Assembly (NCBI RefSeq): GCF_030867095.1
Contig: NC_081824.1
Span: 146,225,433-146,289,432 of the forward strand
Origin: Alligator mississippiensis
Lineage: Eukaryota > Chordata > Crocodylia > Alligatoridae
Length of the DNA stretch: 64,000 nt
Reading direction: 5' to 3'
The notes below the pieces were generated by a model, which saw only the letters and a list, made by a program, of their open reading frames with translations, was not told where the DNA came from and did no database searches. This document shows, in pieces, positions 11,277 through 22,450 of the stretch; within the stretch, counting starts at the first letter, position 1, and every line of letters starts with the position of its first letter. The translations under genes and the position numbers were made by a program.

Positions 11277-13505
11277 TTGGCCAAAAGCCATACTCTCTCC
11301 TCAGAAAATCATAAAGGGTTGTCACGGACATGTAGGAAATCAAAGGAAGCATTTAGAAATTCCAGCAAAGGGAATAAAAATAATAGGCATGTATTAGTGG
11401 GTAAGGTAACTAGTAGGGTGAAAGTGCTAGACTTTAGGAAAGCTGATCTCAATGCACTCAGGCGATTAGTCAAGGACGCACTGCAGAGTAGGAGTTTTGA
11501 AGGGATGGGAGCCCAAGAAGGGTGGCTGTGCCTAAAGGAAACGATCCTTCGGGCACAAAGCAAGACGATCCCCGAGCGAGGCAAAAAAGGGAAAGGGGCC
11601 AGGAGGCTTCCATGGCTGACCAGAGAAATCCAGGACAGCCTAAGGGCCAAAAGGGGAGCACATAAAAAGTGGAAACAGGGTGAGATCACTAAAGATGAAT
11701 ATACCTCCTCTGCTCGTGCTTGTAGGGAGGCAGTTAGGCGGGCCAAAGCTACCATGGAGCTGAGGATGGCAACCCAAGTAAAAGACAACAAGAAATTGTT
11801 TTTTAGATATATTGGGAGTAAAAGGAAGGCCCAGGGAGGAATAGGACCCCTGTTAAATGGGCAGAAACAATTGGTGACAGACAGGGGGGACAAGGCTGAA
11901 CTCCTCAACGAGTTCTTTGCCTCAGTGTTCCTAAGTGAGGGGCACGACAAGTCTCTCACTGGGGTTGTAGAAAGGCAGCAGCAAGGCACCAGACTTCCAT
12001 ACGTAGACCCTGAGATGGTGCAGAGTCACTTGGAAGAACTGGATGCCTTTAAGTCGGCAGGCCCGGATGGGCTCCATCTGAGGGTGCTGAAGGCACTGGC
12101 CGACATCATTGCAGAGCCACTGGCGGGAATATTCGAACGCTCGTGGCGCACGGGCCAAGTCCCGGAGGACTGGAAAAGGGCTAACACAGTCCCCATTTTC
12201 AAAAAGGGGAGGAAGGAGGACCCGGGCAACTATAGGCCAGTCAGTCTCACCTCCATCCTTGGTAAAGTCTTTGAAAAAATTATCAAGGCTCACATTTGTG
12301 AGAGCCCGGCAGGGCAAATTATGCTGAGGGGAAACCAGCATGGGTTTGTGGCGGGCAGATCATGCCTGACCAATCTAGTCTCTTTCTATGACCAGGTTAT
12401 GAAACGCCTGGACACAGGAGGAGGGGTGGATGTCGTATACTTACACTTCAGGAAGGCCTTCGATACGGTATCCCACCCCATACTGGTGAACAAATTAAGA
12501 GGCTGTGATGTGGATGACTACACAGTCCGGTGGGTGGCGAATTGGCTAGAGGGTCACACCCAAAGAGTCGTGGTGGATGGGTCGGTCTTCACCTGGAAGG
12601 GTGTGGGCAGTGGGGTCCCGCAGGGCTCGGTCCTTGGACCGATACTCTTTAATGTCTTCATCAGTGACTTGGACGAGGGAGTGAAATGTACTCTGTCCAA
12701 GTTTGCAGATGACACAAAGCTATGGGGAGAAGTGGACACGCCGGAGGGCAGGGAACAGCTGCAGGCAGACCTGGATAGGTTGGACAAGTGGGCAGAAAAC
12801 AACAGGATGCAGTTCAACAAGGAGAAATGCAAAGTGCTGCACCTAGGGAGGAAAAATGTCCAGCACACCTACAGCCTAGGGAATGACTTGCTGGGTGGCA
12901 CAGAGGTGGAAAGGGATCTTGGAGTCCTAGTGGACTCCAAGATGAACATGAGCCGGCAGTGTGACGAAGCCATCAGAAAAGCCAATGGCACTTTATCGTG
13001 CATCAGCAGATGCATGACGAATAGGTCCAGGGAGGTGATACTTCCCCTCTATAGGGCGCTGGTCAGACCGCAGTTGGAGTACTGCATGCAATTCTGGGCG
13101 CCACACTTCAAGAAGGATGCGGATAACCTGGAGAGGGTCGAGAGAAGGGCAACTCGTATGGTCAAGGGCCTGCAGACCAAGCCCTACGAGGAGAGACTAG
13201 AGAAACTGGACCTTTTCAGCCTCCGCAAGAGAAGGTTGAGAGGTGACCTTGTGGCTGCCTTTAAGTTCATCATGGGGACACAGAAGGGAATTGGTGAGTA
13301 TTTATTCACCAAGGCGCTCCCGGGGGTTACAAGAAACAATGGCCACAAGCTAGCAGAGAGCAGATTTAGATTGGACATTAGGAAGAACTTCTTCACAGTT
13401 CGAGTGGCCAAGGTCTGGAATGGGCTCCCAAGGGAGGTGGTGCTCTCCCCTACCCTGGGGGTCTTCAAGAGGAGGTTAGATGAGTATCTAGCTGGGGTCA
13501 TCTAG
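11277..13505 (+). CDS. CR1 LINE ORF2, reverse transcriptase part, uninterrupted
   Basis: The frame encodes the reverse transcriptase and C-terminal region of a CR1 retrotransposon, which copies its own RNA into DNA at a nicked target. CR1 homology begins near residue 45 (VKVLDFRKADLNALRRLV). Motifs follow in order: SAGPDGLHLRVL, NYRPVSLTSILGKVFE, VYLHFRKAFDTVSH (CR1 usually has VYLDFSKAFDTVSH), GVPQGSVLGPILFNVF, the catalytic FADDTKLWG, PQLEYCMQFWAPHF and the C-terminal LDIRKNFFTVRVAKVWNGLP. There is no stop over 742 codons. The apurinic endonuclease domain is missing, so the copy is truncated at its 5' end. The listed first codon is TTG and is not a real start. In motif A the usual Asp reads His (YLHF), which would probably inactivate the enzyme. 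Confidence 0.9.
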   Translation: MAKSHTLSSENHKGLSRTCRKSKEAFRNSSKGNKNNRHVLVGKVTSRVKVLDFRKADLNALRRLVKDALQSRSFEGMGAQEGWLCLKETILRAQSKTIPERGKKGKGARRLPWLTREIQDSLRAKRGAHKKWKQGEITKDEYTSSARACREAVRRAKATMELRMATQVKDNKKLFFRYIGSKRKAQGGIGPLLNGQKQLVTDRGDKAELLNEFFASVFLSEGHDKSLTGVVERQQQGTRLPYVDPEMVQSHLEELDAFKSAGPDGLHLRVLKALADIIAEPLAGIFERSWRTGQVPEDWKRANTVPIFKKGRKEDPGNYRPVSLTSILGKVFEKIIKAHICESPAGQIMLRGNQHGFVAGRSCLTNLVSFYDQVMKRLDTGGGVDVVYLHFRKAFDTVSHPILVNKLRGCDVDDYTVRWVANWLEGHTQRVVVDGSVFTWKGVGSGVPQGSVLGPILFNVFISDLDEGVKCTLSKFADDTKLWGEVDTPEGREQLQADLDRLDKWAENNRMQFNKEKCKVLHLGRKNVQHTYSLGNDLLGGTEVERDLGVLVDSKMNMSRQCDEAIRKANGTLSCISRCMTNRSREVILPLYRALVRPQLEYCMQFWAPHFKKDADNLERVERRATRMVKGLQTKPYEERLEKLDLFSLRKRRLRGDLVAAFKFIMGTQKGIGEYLFTKALPGVTRNNGHKLAESRFRLDIRKNFFTVRVAKVWNGLPREVVLSPTLGVFKRRLDEYLAGVI

Positions 13506-13591
13506 ACCCAGCACTCTTTCCTGCTTATGCAGGGAGTCGGACTCGATGATCTATTGAGGTCCCTTCCGACCCTAACATCTATGAATCTATG
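11390..13591 (+). mobile_element. 5'-truncated CR1 LINE, young copy
   Basis: CR1 homology starts around 11390 and ends in the family's 3' tip at 13540-13591: GGACTCGATGATCTATTGAGG, GTCCCTTCCGACCC, and the terminal ATCTATGAATCTATG octamer-like repeat. CR1 ends in such an 8-bp repeat instead of poly-A. The uninterrupted frame and the many CpG dinucleotides argue for a fairly recent insertion. No target duplication is evident, as is usual for CR1. Confidence 0.88.
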
Positions 13592-15237
13592 TAAAAACAA
13601 CCAAGTTCTTATTTGATTTATTAGTCATTACACACATCACATTAATTTACAATCCATATTACCGTTACAATCCATACTACAAAAGCAACTGCAAATAGAA
13701 AGTGGCTGAAGACAGAGATCTGCGTGGTACCAATTTTCTGACACTACCTGTAAGTTGAATAAATGCAGGTTTGCTGTTGGGCCTAGCTGCAACTTTTAAA
13801 CTAAATAGACTGTCCCATGTGTATCAACAGGTTAATTGTTAAAGGCAGTACTGTCAATCCCAGGCATTCTGAGCAAATGTCTAGGAAGTGGCTGCACTAT
13901 ATGCTACAAAGAACCTACCCTGCTGATGTCTAGGTCACTTAAAGAAAATCGGGCGTTAAAGACAGGGAGGAGACTAAAAGCTAACTCTTTGTAAGAGCAC
14001 CTGTGCTTAATTTCTGAGGTGGAGAAGAATGAAAGGGAAGAAAATCAGTAGAAGAATATAAATACATTCTTTGAGAGGGAGACCAGTATGTACTCTCTAA
14101 AATTTTTCTGGACTCAGACTTCCCCCTGGGGTCTCTTTCTGAAAACTGTGTGAGGAAAAAGAATAGATAAACTACTGTACCAAGCCCCTGCAGTGTCAGG
14201 CATAATCACAACAGCCAGTGAGGAATTTACTTTATATCAAGTGTCTTAGGGGTTAGGGTTACAGGTCAATGGGAAAGGTATTCACAGTATAACAACATAC
14301 ACTTTGAGGATGAGCAAACAGGTAGTGGTCAGTGCCACTGGGGTATATACATTCAGCACATAGAGTCCGATGCCCACCTCTGGGGATGTTCCCAAGAACC
14401 AGCCTTTAGTCCAGAGTCTCTCTCTCTCTCTCTCTCTTTCTATCTGCTTCCCTTCCCCTCAAAAGGCTTAGGACAGTGTGCAACAAAAGACAAAAAGAGA
14501 ATAAAATATGTGATAATATTTTTTCAACAGTGTGTACTAAATGTTGGGTATTGTTGAGTGTTCTATGCAATAGTCCTGGGGACATGGAGTGTACAATTTT
14601 TTTCCTAGCTGCAGTGGGACACTAAAAAAGCAAACCCGTATCTTATTTAGTTACTCTGGGCTATTCATGGAAAATGGTGGGACTGACCTTACTGCTGAGG
14701 AGGGTTACTATGTATGAGTGAGTACCAGCCAAACTAGTAGCTTGCTAGACCACTTTCCATCCTTCTCATGTACACAAAATATAAAAAGAACTGTAATATC
14801 TCTTCAGCTCTTTAAATTCAAGATATACCATCCTCCAATGAATAACACAGTAGTGGCTTTCTTGGTTGTATTCCAGGGCTTTAGTCCTCTGTGCTCCAGT
14901 GACTGAGTTGCAGATACTGAATGGGAGCATTCATTTGTTTATTAATACCTGCACTCACTGGAATTTAAAAATGAGCCAATATTCCCTTGATCTTTGGTCT
15001 TCAATTTTCTAAAATCTTGTTCTTATAAAATCTGAATTGGGAGCCAAGTTTGAGTTTCATGTCTTATTAACTGTGGAGGCCAAACTGGTTTTTAAACCAT
15101 CCCAATTTAAGTATTAACCTTCATAGATACATAATAAAGTCCCATGGGTTAATAGCATATTATTAAAGTAAAATATTTAACTATCTGATGAGGAAAGATT
15201 ACTTCCCTAGTCATAGAAGTCAAATGGAATACTTTCT
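13592..15237. other. no gene recognised; CT microsatellite
   Basis: A (CT)n run lies at 14416-14438. The rest shows no recognised element or exon. Confidence 0.5.
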
Positions 15238-15727
15238 GGGCATGTCTATACAAGACATTTACTGCGGACTAGACTAATTAGCTCTGTACTTAATCTCTCA
15301 CATCTACACGTGCAGCCCTATTAGGTTTCAGGAAACTAATAAGCTCCACAGCAGGTTAGTACTTGTAAATACAAGTACTATCCTTCTCTGGAGTTTTTTA
15401 CTCCTCAGGAAAAATGCATGTAAATGCTGATGCAGCTGACTGGTATACCAGGATGCTTCAATGCAGGGGCTGCCTACCAGCAAGCCCCATAGTGAAGCAT
15501 CCTCATGCCCCAGCCAACCCCTCCACATCCCATTGAGTCAGTTTGAAGCATCCCTGGGCTGGCAGACTGACCCTTCAGGCCCTCTGCCAGCTGTGGCTGC
15601 TCTGACCCAGCTCAACATACTGTGGTCCCAGGCACACATTCAAGTGGCGTGCCTGGGAGCAATAAACTCTGGCACAATATGCGCCGGAGTTTATTGCTGC
15701 ATGCTAATAGCATGTGTAGACACACCC
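15238..15727. mobile_element. MITE-like element, family 1
   Basis: The ends are GGGCATGTCTATACAAGAC and, inverted, CATGTGTAGACACACCC. The left subterminal ACTAATTAGCTCTG is shared in inverted form with the right end of the copy at 7000-7457. Near the right end CCTGGGAGCAATAAACTC and GGAGTTTATTGC form a hairpin. It is about 490 bp and non-coding. Confidence 0.65.
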
Positions 15728-16504
15728 TATGAGCACATTTGTGTGTGTCAGTTGCAAGTAAATCCCAGAGTGAATTTTTATCACCATAGGCACATCTGCT
15801 TAACAAAAATTTCCCCACTCTCTAATAAATGTCTCTCCTTATATTTATGTTTTTCATTGCTCAGTCCATTAAGCATTTACATAATTCCTTCCCAGGAAAA
15901 ATATAATTAAGCAAGCCAATAGGTCTGGAAAATATATTAGTGCCTTTTAACCTTCAGCAGCTCTCTTGTGACATCTTTTCTGAGTTTCCAATAGAATTTT
16001 AATAAACTGTGAATGGATCGGCTAATGATATTCACTCCCTTTGCTGCTACAGCTGCACCTAATTTTGTGGACTATAGGTAGCCAGTATTCTTAGCAAACC
16101 CTGTACACATGTGCAAAGACATCGCCTCATGTCCTTGATCCTTTAAACAGAGCTAAATAAAAAGCAGTAATCTTCCTAGCCAATTTTTCCTGCCAGTGAA
16201 TGGAAGGATTTCCTTAGTAAAACTGATTAGAAGAGTATTTTTCAGTGTATTTAAGTATTTTAGTGTGTTATGCATATTTGCTTTTTATAACTGTCTAAAA
16301 TAGTTCTTGATAAACTACAATGAACACAACAGACTTACATTAAGGGTGACATGATCTACATCTGATATAACTTCCCCCAGTTGTCTTTTCAAAATAACAT
16401 TCCCTTCATTTTTTATACAAGAAAGATGGCCTCTAAAGTCATTAGAGGTTTTCTTCAAACAAAATTAGCCAAATTATGAAGTCCTGTTAGACATATGTCT
16501 TACT
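15728..16504. other. no gene recognised
   Basis: Ordinary AT-rich sequence with nothing that I recognise. Confidence 0.5.
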
Positions 16505-17071
16505 GGTTACATCTGCTCAAGACACTGACTGTGTAGTTGTTACTTGCATACACAAGTATTAAATGACTGCGCAGTAACCAGAGTTACTGTGCAATAACGT
16601 CTCCAAACAGATTTTTGGTGATGCTGACTGCACAGGAGCTTATTACTACCATGCAGTAGCTTTCCTGTGTCTATGTTTGAATCACCAAATCTTTCCAAAT
16701 CTCTCCAAATTGATTCAGAGGGTTCTGATTTGATTCAGGGACATTAAAGGGTCTCCTGATTTGATTCAGATTCAGAGATTCGGCCACCAAATTGGGCTGA
16801 ATCTCCATGAAATCAAATCAGCAACTGCAGCTCCACATAGTCCTAGTGGTTTCTAAACATTTATTTAGTACTTGTATAATCAAATAATAAATAAAAGTGC
16901 AGTAACTGGAGTTACTATGCAGCAGCACTGGCAAATGCCTTTTAAGTGACGATACTGTGCAGTAGCCTAATAATACTGTGCAGTAGCGCATTAACACTGT
17001 TTGTGCTGTGATGCATTACTGTGCAGTCTTATTTGGCTACTGCACAGTTAGTATCTTGTGTAGATGCACCC
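16505..17071. mobile_element. MITE-like element, family 1, with a foldback arm inside
   Basis: The left end is near ACATCTGCTCAAGACACTG and the right end is ATCTTGTGTAGATGCACCC. Internal repeats of TGCAGTAACxxGAGTTACTGTGCA type occur on both sides. The segment 16667-16846 is homologous to the right arm of the foldback at 2310-2855 (GTCTATGTTTGAATC, TCTCCTGATTTGATTCAG, CACATAGTCCTAG), so one element has inserted into the other. Confidence 0.6.
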
Positions 17072-17329
17072 AGTATGTCACCTGGGGACCCACCCAAAAG
17101 TAGGTGAAGTGCAGGATTCCACTCTGAGTAAAATGCTGATGTAGGCTTGTCATTTGTAAGAATTGCTCACAGGGAAACTGTGAGTTCAAAGGCACATCTT
17201 GCCTCTGAAGTATTAAACAAGGGTATACTTTAGCTCTTCATGTTTTACAGCTTCAAGATAAAGAGCTTCTTCAGTAAATAATGAATGTGCAGGAAAAGTC
17301 TAATATCACAATAAGCAGCAAATGTCTGT

Positions 17330-17820
17330 GACTAGACCAGGGGTATAGGCTGTAGCCATGTGGGTCTAAGGACATAGGCAGACAGAGCTGACCCGAGCAA
17401 GGTGCAGGACCCAGGGCAAATCAGCCCATGCAGGGCCCTGCCCCCTCTCTGATCCGGGCTCTGGACCCAAAGAAGCTGCCACTGCCAATGCCAGCACTGG
17501 CACTGGCAGCAGGTAGGGGGTAGTGAGAAGCTGAATGAGGAGCCACTGCTCCACCCAGCTCCACACTGCTGCTGCTCTACCCCACCCCAAGGGCCTCCCA
17601 AAGCACAGAGCCCAGAGCAGTCACCCTGATTTGCGCACCCCCCCCCCCCCGCCACCGGGGTGGCCCTGTAGGCAGACAAGTTTTTTTGTGTAAATCTGAT
17701 ATCTTTTATTAGACCAATTCAAATAGGTGGACAAATTCTTCTTTACAAGCTTTCAGCTACAAACACCCTTCATCAGACTGAAGAAGCATCTTCAATTGGT
17801 TTGTGCTCTTTCTGGATGGA
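17330..17820. repeat. dispersed repeat with GTCTAAGGACATAGGCAGAC, split by a hAT-type element
   Basis: The two halves (17330-17382 and 17669-17820) read TGTAGCCATGTGGGTCTAAGG and GATATCTTTTATTAGACC, then GCTTTCAGCTACAAACACCC. The same words recur in inverted orientation at 58440-58610 and 59085-59195 and, less well, at 54770-54900. The class is not known to me; it could be a SINE or a LINE tail. Confidence 0.6.
17383..17668. mobile_element. short non-autonomous hAT-type DNA transposon with 8-bp target duplication
   Basis: TAGGCAGA occurs at 17375-17382 and again at 17669-17676, directly flanking a 286-bp insert. The insert begins CAGAGCTGACCCG and ends CGGGGTGGCCCTG, whose complement starts CAGGGCCACCCCG, giving imperfect inverted ends that open with CAG and G/C-rich bases. 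An 8-bp duplication with CAG-type ends is the hAT signature. The interior has no transposase. A run of 13 C lies near the right end. Confidence 0.8.
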
Positions 17821-20800
17821 ATAGAAAAGAAGCCAGAGGCCAGTATGCATGCGGGAAAGCCAGTCAGTGAAAATGCAAATTGAGGCAGTCAATGGGTGAG
17901 AGGCAGGTGGCGGGGGGAGGGGGGAAATGTAGACCTGGTGATAAGAATATAGCTGGTAAATAGTAGAGAGGTTACCTGAGATATTGGATGTTAGGTAGGC
18001 AGGTTATAATATGTCTTAAACCCAATGTCTATACTTAGTGCATGGTTTTTTGTATCCAGTAGGTGCAAACCACCTATAACCCATTAAACCATCCCTCTAC
18101 TACCCAGTAATAGAAGAATAACCAGAAGTTGACCCCTCTATGTTACTGAAGGATTCTCCATTTTAACTGGAAGTGAGAGTGACTATGAAGGGAAATTAAA
18201 CAGTGCCCGTCAGAAGGAAAAACCTTTAAATAACATACAAACCAATAATTAATGAAGCTCCCTATTAATAAAGGCTCCAGTAAATAAAGCAGTTAAACAT
18301 AGTATTTCTCTTTAGGAATCAAAAGGTCTTTGGCTGTTTTTGGAGTGTTACATGGCCAACATCTGATAGAAGCAGCTGAAGTGAAAACAATATACCAATA
18401 CCACTAACTGCATCGCTTGCACTCATTTTTTAAGCAAACAATTGTGAATATGAGGCTTTTCCAGTAAAGACAGAGAGGAATCTCAAGAATTTCAAAAAGA
18501 TGTTGCACTGGAGATGCATTCTGGTAAATGGCTCAAGGTTTGGTCTATCTATGGAAAGATCTCATCTCCCCATAACAGATGTCCTAAAATTGACTTTGAT
18601 TTTGGTTTTGCAGTGTTGGTGGAAAATTCCACAAGACCTAGTTCCCCTTTAATATGAGCCTTCAAACTACAGAGAGAGTATTTTCAGATACATTAAATTT
18701 TGACTTAATTGTTTTCCTGATCGCCTCAGGACTTTTTTGAACCATTCTTTTTTCACATACTTTGTTTGCTATATAAACTGTTGTTTCCTATTATCTATAA
18801 AAAAGGAGAAAAGTAGGTAAAGGGTTGCAGTTTTTGTGCAAACTTTTGCTTTGCTGTTTTTACCTATATTCTGCTTAAATAGAATTAATTAATATATTTT
18901 TGTACATTTCTGACATGGAGTACCTATTGCCTGCTGAAGTTTCCTTTTCCTTGAAAATTCTTCAGTGTCTTTTATGCTGCCCATATTTATCTCAGCAGAA
19001 ACTCTTGCTATACTGGCCTTTCTTTATTATGCAGCTGTAATTTAACCCAGGCTTTCTTTCTTCCATCTTCCTACTTAAGAATAAACTTTTAAACTGAATG
19101 AATACCAAATTAGTTTAAACATTGTAAGAAACTAACCTAACTATATTTCCTAAGATGTAGTTTTGGCTATGACTGTGAGAACACAACCTGTTAGAAAGTT
19201 ATCAAACTGGATTGCTTCTGAGCATACCCAGAAGCTTAACTGTAGTCATGTAGGAAATTTTCAATCCAAAATGGAGGTGTTGCCCTAATTTAGGCACCAA
19301 CTGAATGTTGTGATTTGTGGAACAAGGCCAAATAGATCAGTCTTTGGAACTTAGGTGAGAAATTAAGGAATCAGAAATTGTATATTTTAAAAGAAGGCTG
19401 AAATTCATTTTAATTAAAAGTTTCCACTTGAATAGCTATGTTTAAGTATGGTCAGTCTTACTCATTTTTTGATAGACAACAAGTTATATAATACACTGTA
19501 TCCCTTCAAAGAAAATGAATTTTAAGGTCAAAGAAAACTGGCAACTTTTTCACAAAAAAAAGAATCACAACTATGTTTATGTTATATTATTTCATTTGCG
19601 TTGTCTTGTAAAATGTTCTTTTGGGAATATAAGTGTTCTATAACTCAGAAACACAGAAAAAGCTTTGCTCAATCATTCAATAACAGCAGCAAAAATGCAC
19701 CTATAGAGTGAGGCAAGTCAAGAATAATATTGCTCAAGGAGGAACTTTTCTGAGGAAGTTATGAGCAGTAAGAAAAAAAATCTTGTAAAGGGTTAGAATC
19801 AAAAAGGTTAGAATGTACGGTAGGGTGGAAGTAATCTTAAATACAAGAGGTGAAACGTTTGTTCTCTTGATGGTAGTGCTTGCATTACTTGTGAATATTG
19901 TTCATTTGAATCTAAACCTTTTGTGCAAAATCAGAGTTTGCTTATTCAGTTATGAATAAACTCATGTTTAAAACGTTTAGATCAGGGAAAAGGAAAGTAA
20001 TGAATTCTTATCCACAGAGTCATCAAATTGGTTATGTATTTGCTTACTTGCTTATAAATGAATTTCAGAAATGATGAGAGGTTAGTGTTCATCATTGTAG
20101 AGCTTATGGAAAATGTGATATCTTTTAAATACCATATAGAAGCTAATAGAAACAGTGTCATTCCCTCAGAGTTTAAATGATGTCATGAACCAACTTAATT
20201 TTCCATGGCTTTGTTGTATTGTCACCTGATACCCTGCTGAAATGTTTTGAATGGAGGTTTTTGTTCATGATCCTAAAAAATTCTCTCTGCCATGTGAAAA
20301 ATGTAAAGAGCTTTTTACAAATTATTTTTCCAACATGCCTCTGGATTCCTAAGAATTCCTGTGTTTGAAAGACAACAGGAAGCCATTTCTGTCTTCTGAA
20401 TTTATCAGGCATTCATCAGTCTTTTAATGAGCTTGTGGATTTTATGGATTACATAAATATATCTATAAATCTTTCTTACTCTTCATATGGAGCCCTGAAG
20501 CCTTTCTTTTTAGTAATTCCTGATATACACCTTGGAAATTATCCATAAATCAGTGTCAGTGCTTGATTATTTTAAACATAGGTTTAATGCTTATATAGAT
20601 ATAGTTACAGCAAAATCATGCTGCATCTTCTGTGACCTTTAAGCTCTTACTATATTTTTCTGTACATTCATTAGCTAACATGTTGTAATCTAAATTACTG
20701 TATCTGGAGATATAGAATCACTTACAGATTTTGGACCTCTGCAGTGGAACACAATGTATGGGTGGTGTCCTATCATGGCCCTTTCCTATCATCTTAATTA

Positions 20801-20991
20801 TTGCCTCAGTCATGCACTGTAATTCCAGTTTTCTTTTACCTCAGTATATATACAGGTTTAAATAATGCCTTAAAGCAAATAAATAAGTAAATAATATAAT
20901 TGCCAAGTATATTGTGGACAGTATAGATTATAGTTTGAGAACAAAATGCTTATCCCATTAAGTTAATGTTTAAACTTCCATTGGCTTCAGT
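17821..20991. other. no gene recognised; AT-rich DNA
   Basis: About 3.2 kb of AT-rich sequence. I see no exon, RNA gene or element end. Confidence 0.5.
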
Positions 20992-21231
20992 GGGCATGTC
21001 TACACATGTGTGCAGTAGACTATTTTACTGCCCACATAAAAATCACATAAAAATCTGTTTCATTATGCTAATACACAGTAAAATAATCTACTGTACATTA
21101 AGCATCACTAAAAAAGCATGAAAACCTGCTACTGCACATTAACATAGCCTAATGCTCATTAATTTAGTACCTCACTTTAATGGTACTAAATTTAATGTGC
21201 ATTACAAAAGGCGCATTGATGCACATGTAGA
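20992..21231. mobile_element. MITE-like element, family 1, abutting a CR1 end
   Basis: The left end is GGGCATGTCTACACATGTG. The right end is GCATTGATGCACATGTAGA, which runs straight into the CR1 3' tip at 21230. Internal inverted pairs around TTTACTG and TAATGTGCA are present. It is about 240 bp. Confidence 0.6.
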
Positions 21232-21750
21232 TTCATAGATTCATAGATGTTAGGGTCGGAAGGGACCTCAATAGATCATTGAGTCCGACCCCCTGCATAG
21301 GCAGGAAAGAGTGCTGGGTCTAGATGACCCCAGCTAGATGCCTCCTCTTGAAGACCCCCAGGGTAGGGGAGAGCACCACCTCCCTTGGGAGCCCGTTCCA
21401 GACCTTGGCCACTCTAACCGTGAAGAAGTTCTTCCTAATGTCCAGTCTAAATCTGCTCTCTGCTAGCTTGTGGCCATTATTTCTTGTAACCCCCGGGTGC
21501 ACCTTGGTGAATAAAACCTCACCAATTCCCTTCTGTGCCCCCGTGATGAACTTATAGGCAGCCACAAGGTCGCCTCTCAACCTTCTCTTGCAGAGGCTGA
21601 AGAGGTCCAGGTTTCTAGTCTCTCCTCGTAGGGCTTGGTCTGCAAGCCCTTAACCATACGAGTGGCCCTTCTCTGGACCCTCTCCAGGTTATCCGCATCC
21701 CTCTTGATCTCTGGACCCTCTCCAGGTTATCCGCATCCCTCTTGACTTGG
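21230..21750 (-). mobile_element. CR1 LINE 3' fragment
   Basis: The 3' tip (complement of ATTCATAGATTCATAGATG) lies at 21230-21248. Upstream on the minus strand is a coding end at 21580-21320 that is almost the same as the copy at 13.5 kb (SRFRLDIRKNFFTVRVAKVW). One short internal deletion near the C-terminus changes the usual RRLDEYLAGVI to RRHLAGVI. At the 5' side a piece of about 38 bp (TGGACCCTCTCCAGG and following) is duplicated in tandem at 21673-21746. Confidence 0.85.
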
Positions 21751-21821
21751 GGGACAGAAAATTTTCCTTTAAAAATAAAACACAAAATCCTACCAGCAGT
21801 TTCTCCTGGGATCCTCTAAAA

Positions 21822-22028
21822 CAGCAGTTCTCAACCTTTTTTGTACCAGGACCCATTTGTAAACCTTGATAGCCAGTGCCCCTCACTCCTGCCCCAGTGT
21901 GTGGGCCAGGGGGTAAGCAGCCCCTTGCAGGCTGCAATGTTGCATGTTTCTCCTTTTAAAGGAGAATCCATGTTTAAGGTTTGTTAAGCTTTCATAGGTT
22001 CTTGTGACCCAGGGGTTGAGAAACATTG
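21822..22028. mobile_element. small hAT-like element
   Basis: The left end is CAGCAGTTCTCAACC; the right end GGTTGAGAAACATTG gives the inverted CAATGTTTCTCAACC. These 15-bp ends are the common vertebrate hAT type. The 207-bp element has no coding capacity. The flanking 8-mers do not match clearly, so the target duplication has decayed or the ends are off by a few bases. A short plus-strand CR1 tip (GTCCCTCCCAGCCC to TTCTATGA) follows at 22029-22078. Confidence 0.55.
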
Positions 22029-22078
22029 GACTAGACCTCCTGAGGTCCCTCCCAGCCCTAACTTTCAGATTCTATGAC

Positions 22079-22297
22079 GACAACACACAAAGACTTCCGG
22101 CATCGTAAGGGCCACGATCTTTCCATTCGGGCATGCAAACAGCTGCAAAGATTGATTCTTTGCTGACACCTGCCTTCTGTCTTCAAGGCTCATGGCAGCC
22201 AGCAGGAAGTGGTTGCTACACACTGAGCTGTTACCAAACATAATCAAAAATGATTATAAGTTCTGCCTTTACTACTACCACATGTTCCCCAATACAG
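22079..22297. other. flank 3' of the older U2 fragment, nothing recognised
   Basis: This is the DNA downstream of U2 on the minus strand. I see no clear snRNA 3' box and no element. Confidence 0.4.
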
Positions 22298-22450
22298 ATG
22301 CACCACTCCTAGAAGCACTGCAATACAAGGCCAATGCATAGAGAAAACAGAGCAAGCTCCTGTTCTACCTCTCAGGACCAAAAACCTGCTTAATGCACAG
22401 CCTCCAGTGAAGAACATATCAGATATTACAGCTAGTAAGAACACATTGAC
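22298..22450 (-). pseudogene. U2 snRNA 3' part (about nt 35-188), diverged
   Basis: On the minus strand this aligns through most of U2 from the TGTTCTTA segment to the 3' end. Conserved blocks include TGTTCTTA, TAATATCTGATA, TTTTTGG (Sm region), AGGAGCTTGCTC, GTATTGCAGT and GGTGCA. Between them many bases differ, so it is clearly older and more decayed than the fragment at 27187-27314. The loop IIa/IIb region is scrambled and the A opening the Sm site is missing. The 5' 35-40 nucleotides are absent; at that break sits the 3' end of the RLE-type LINE. It cannot make a functional snRNA. Confidence 0.85.
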
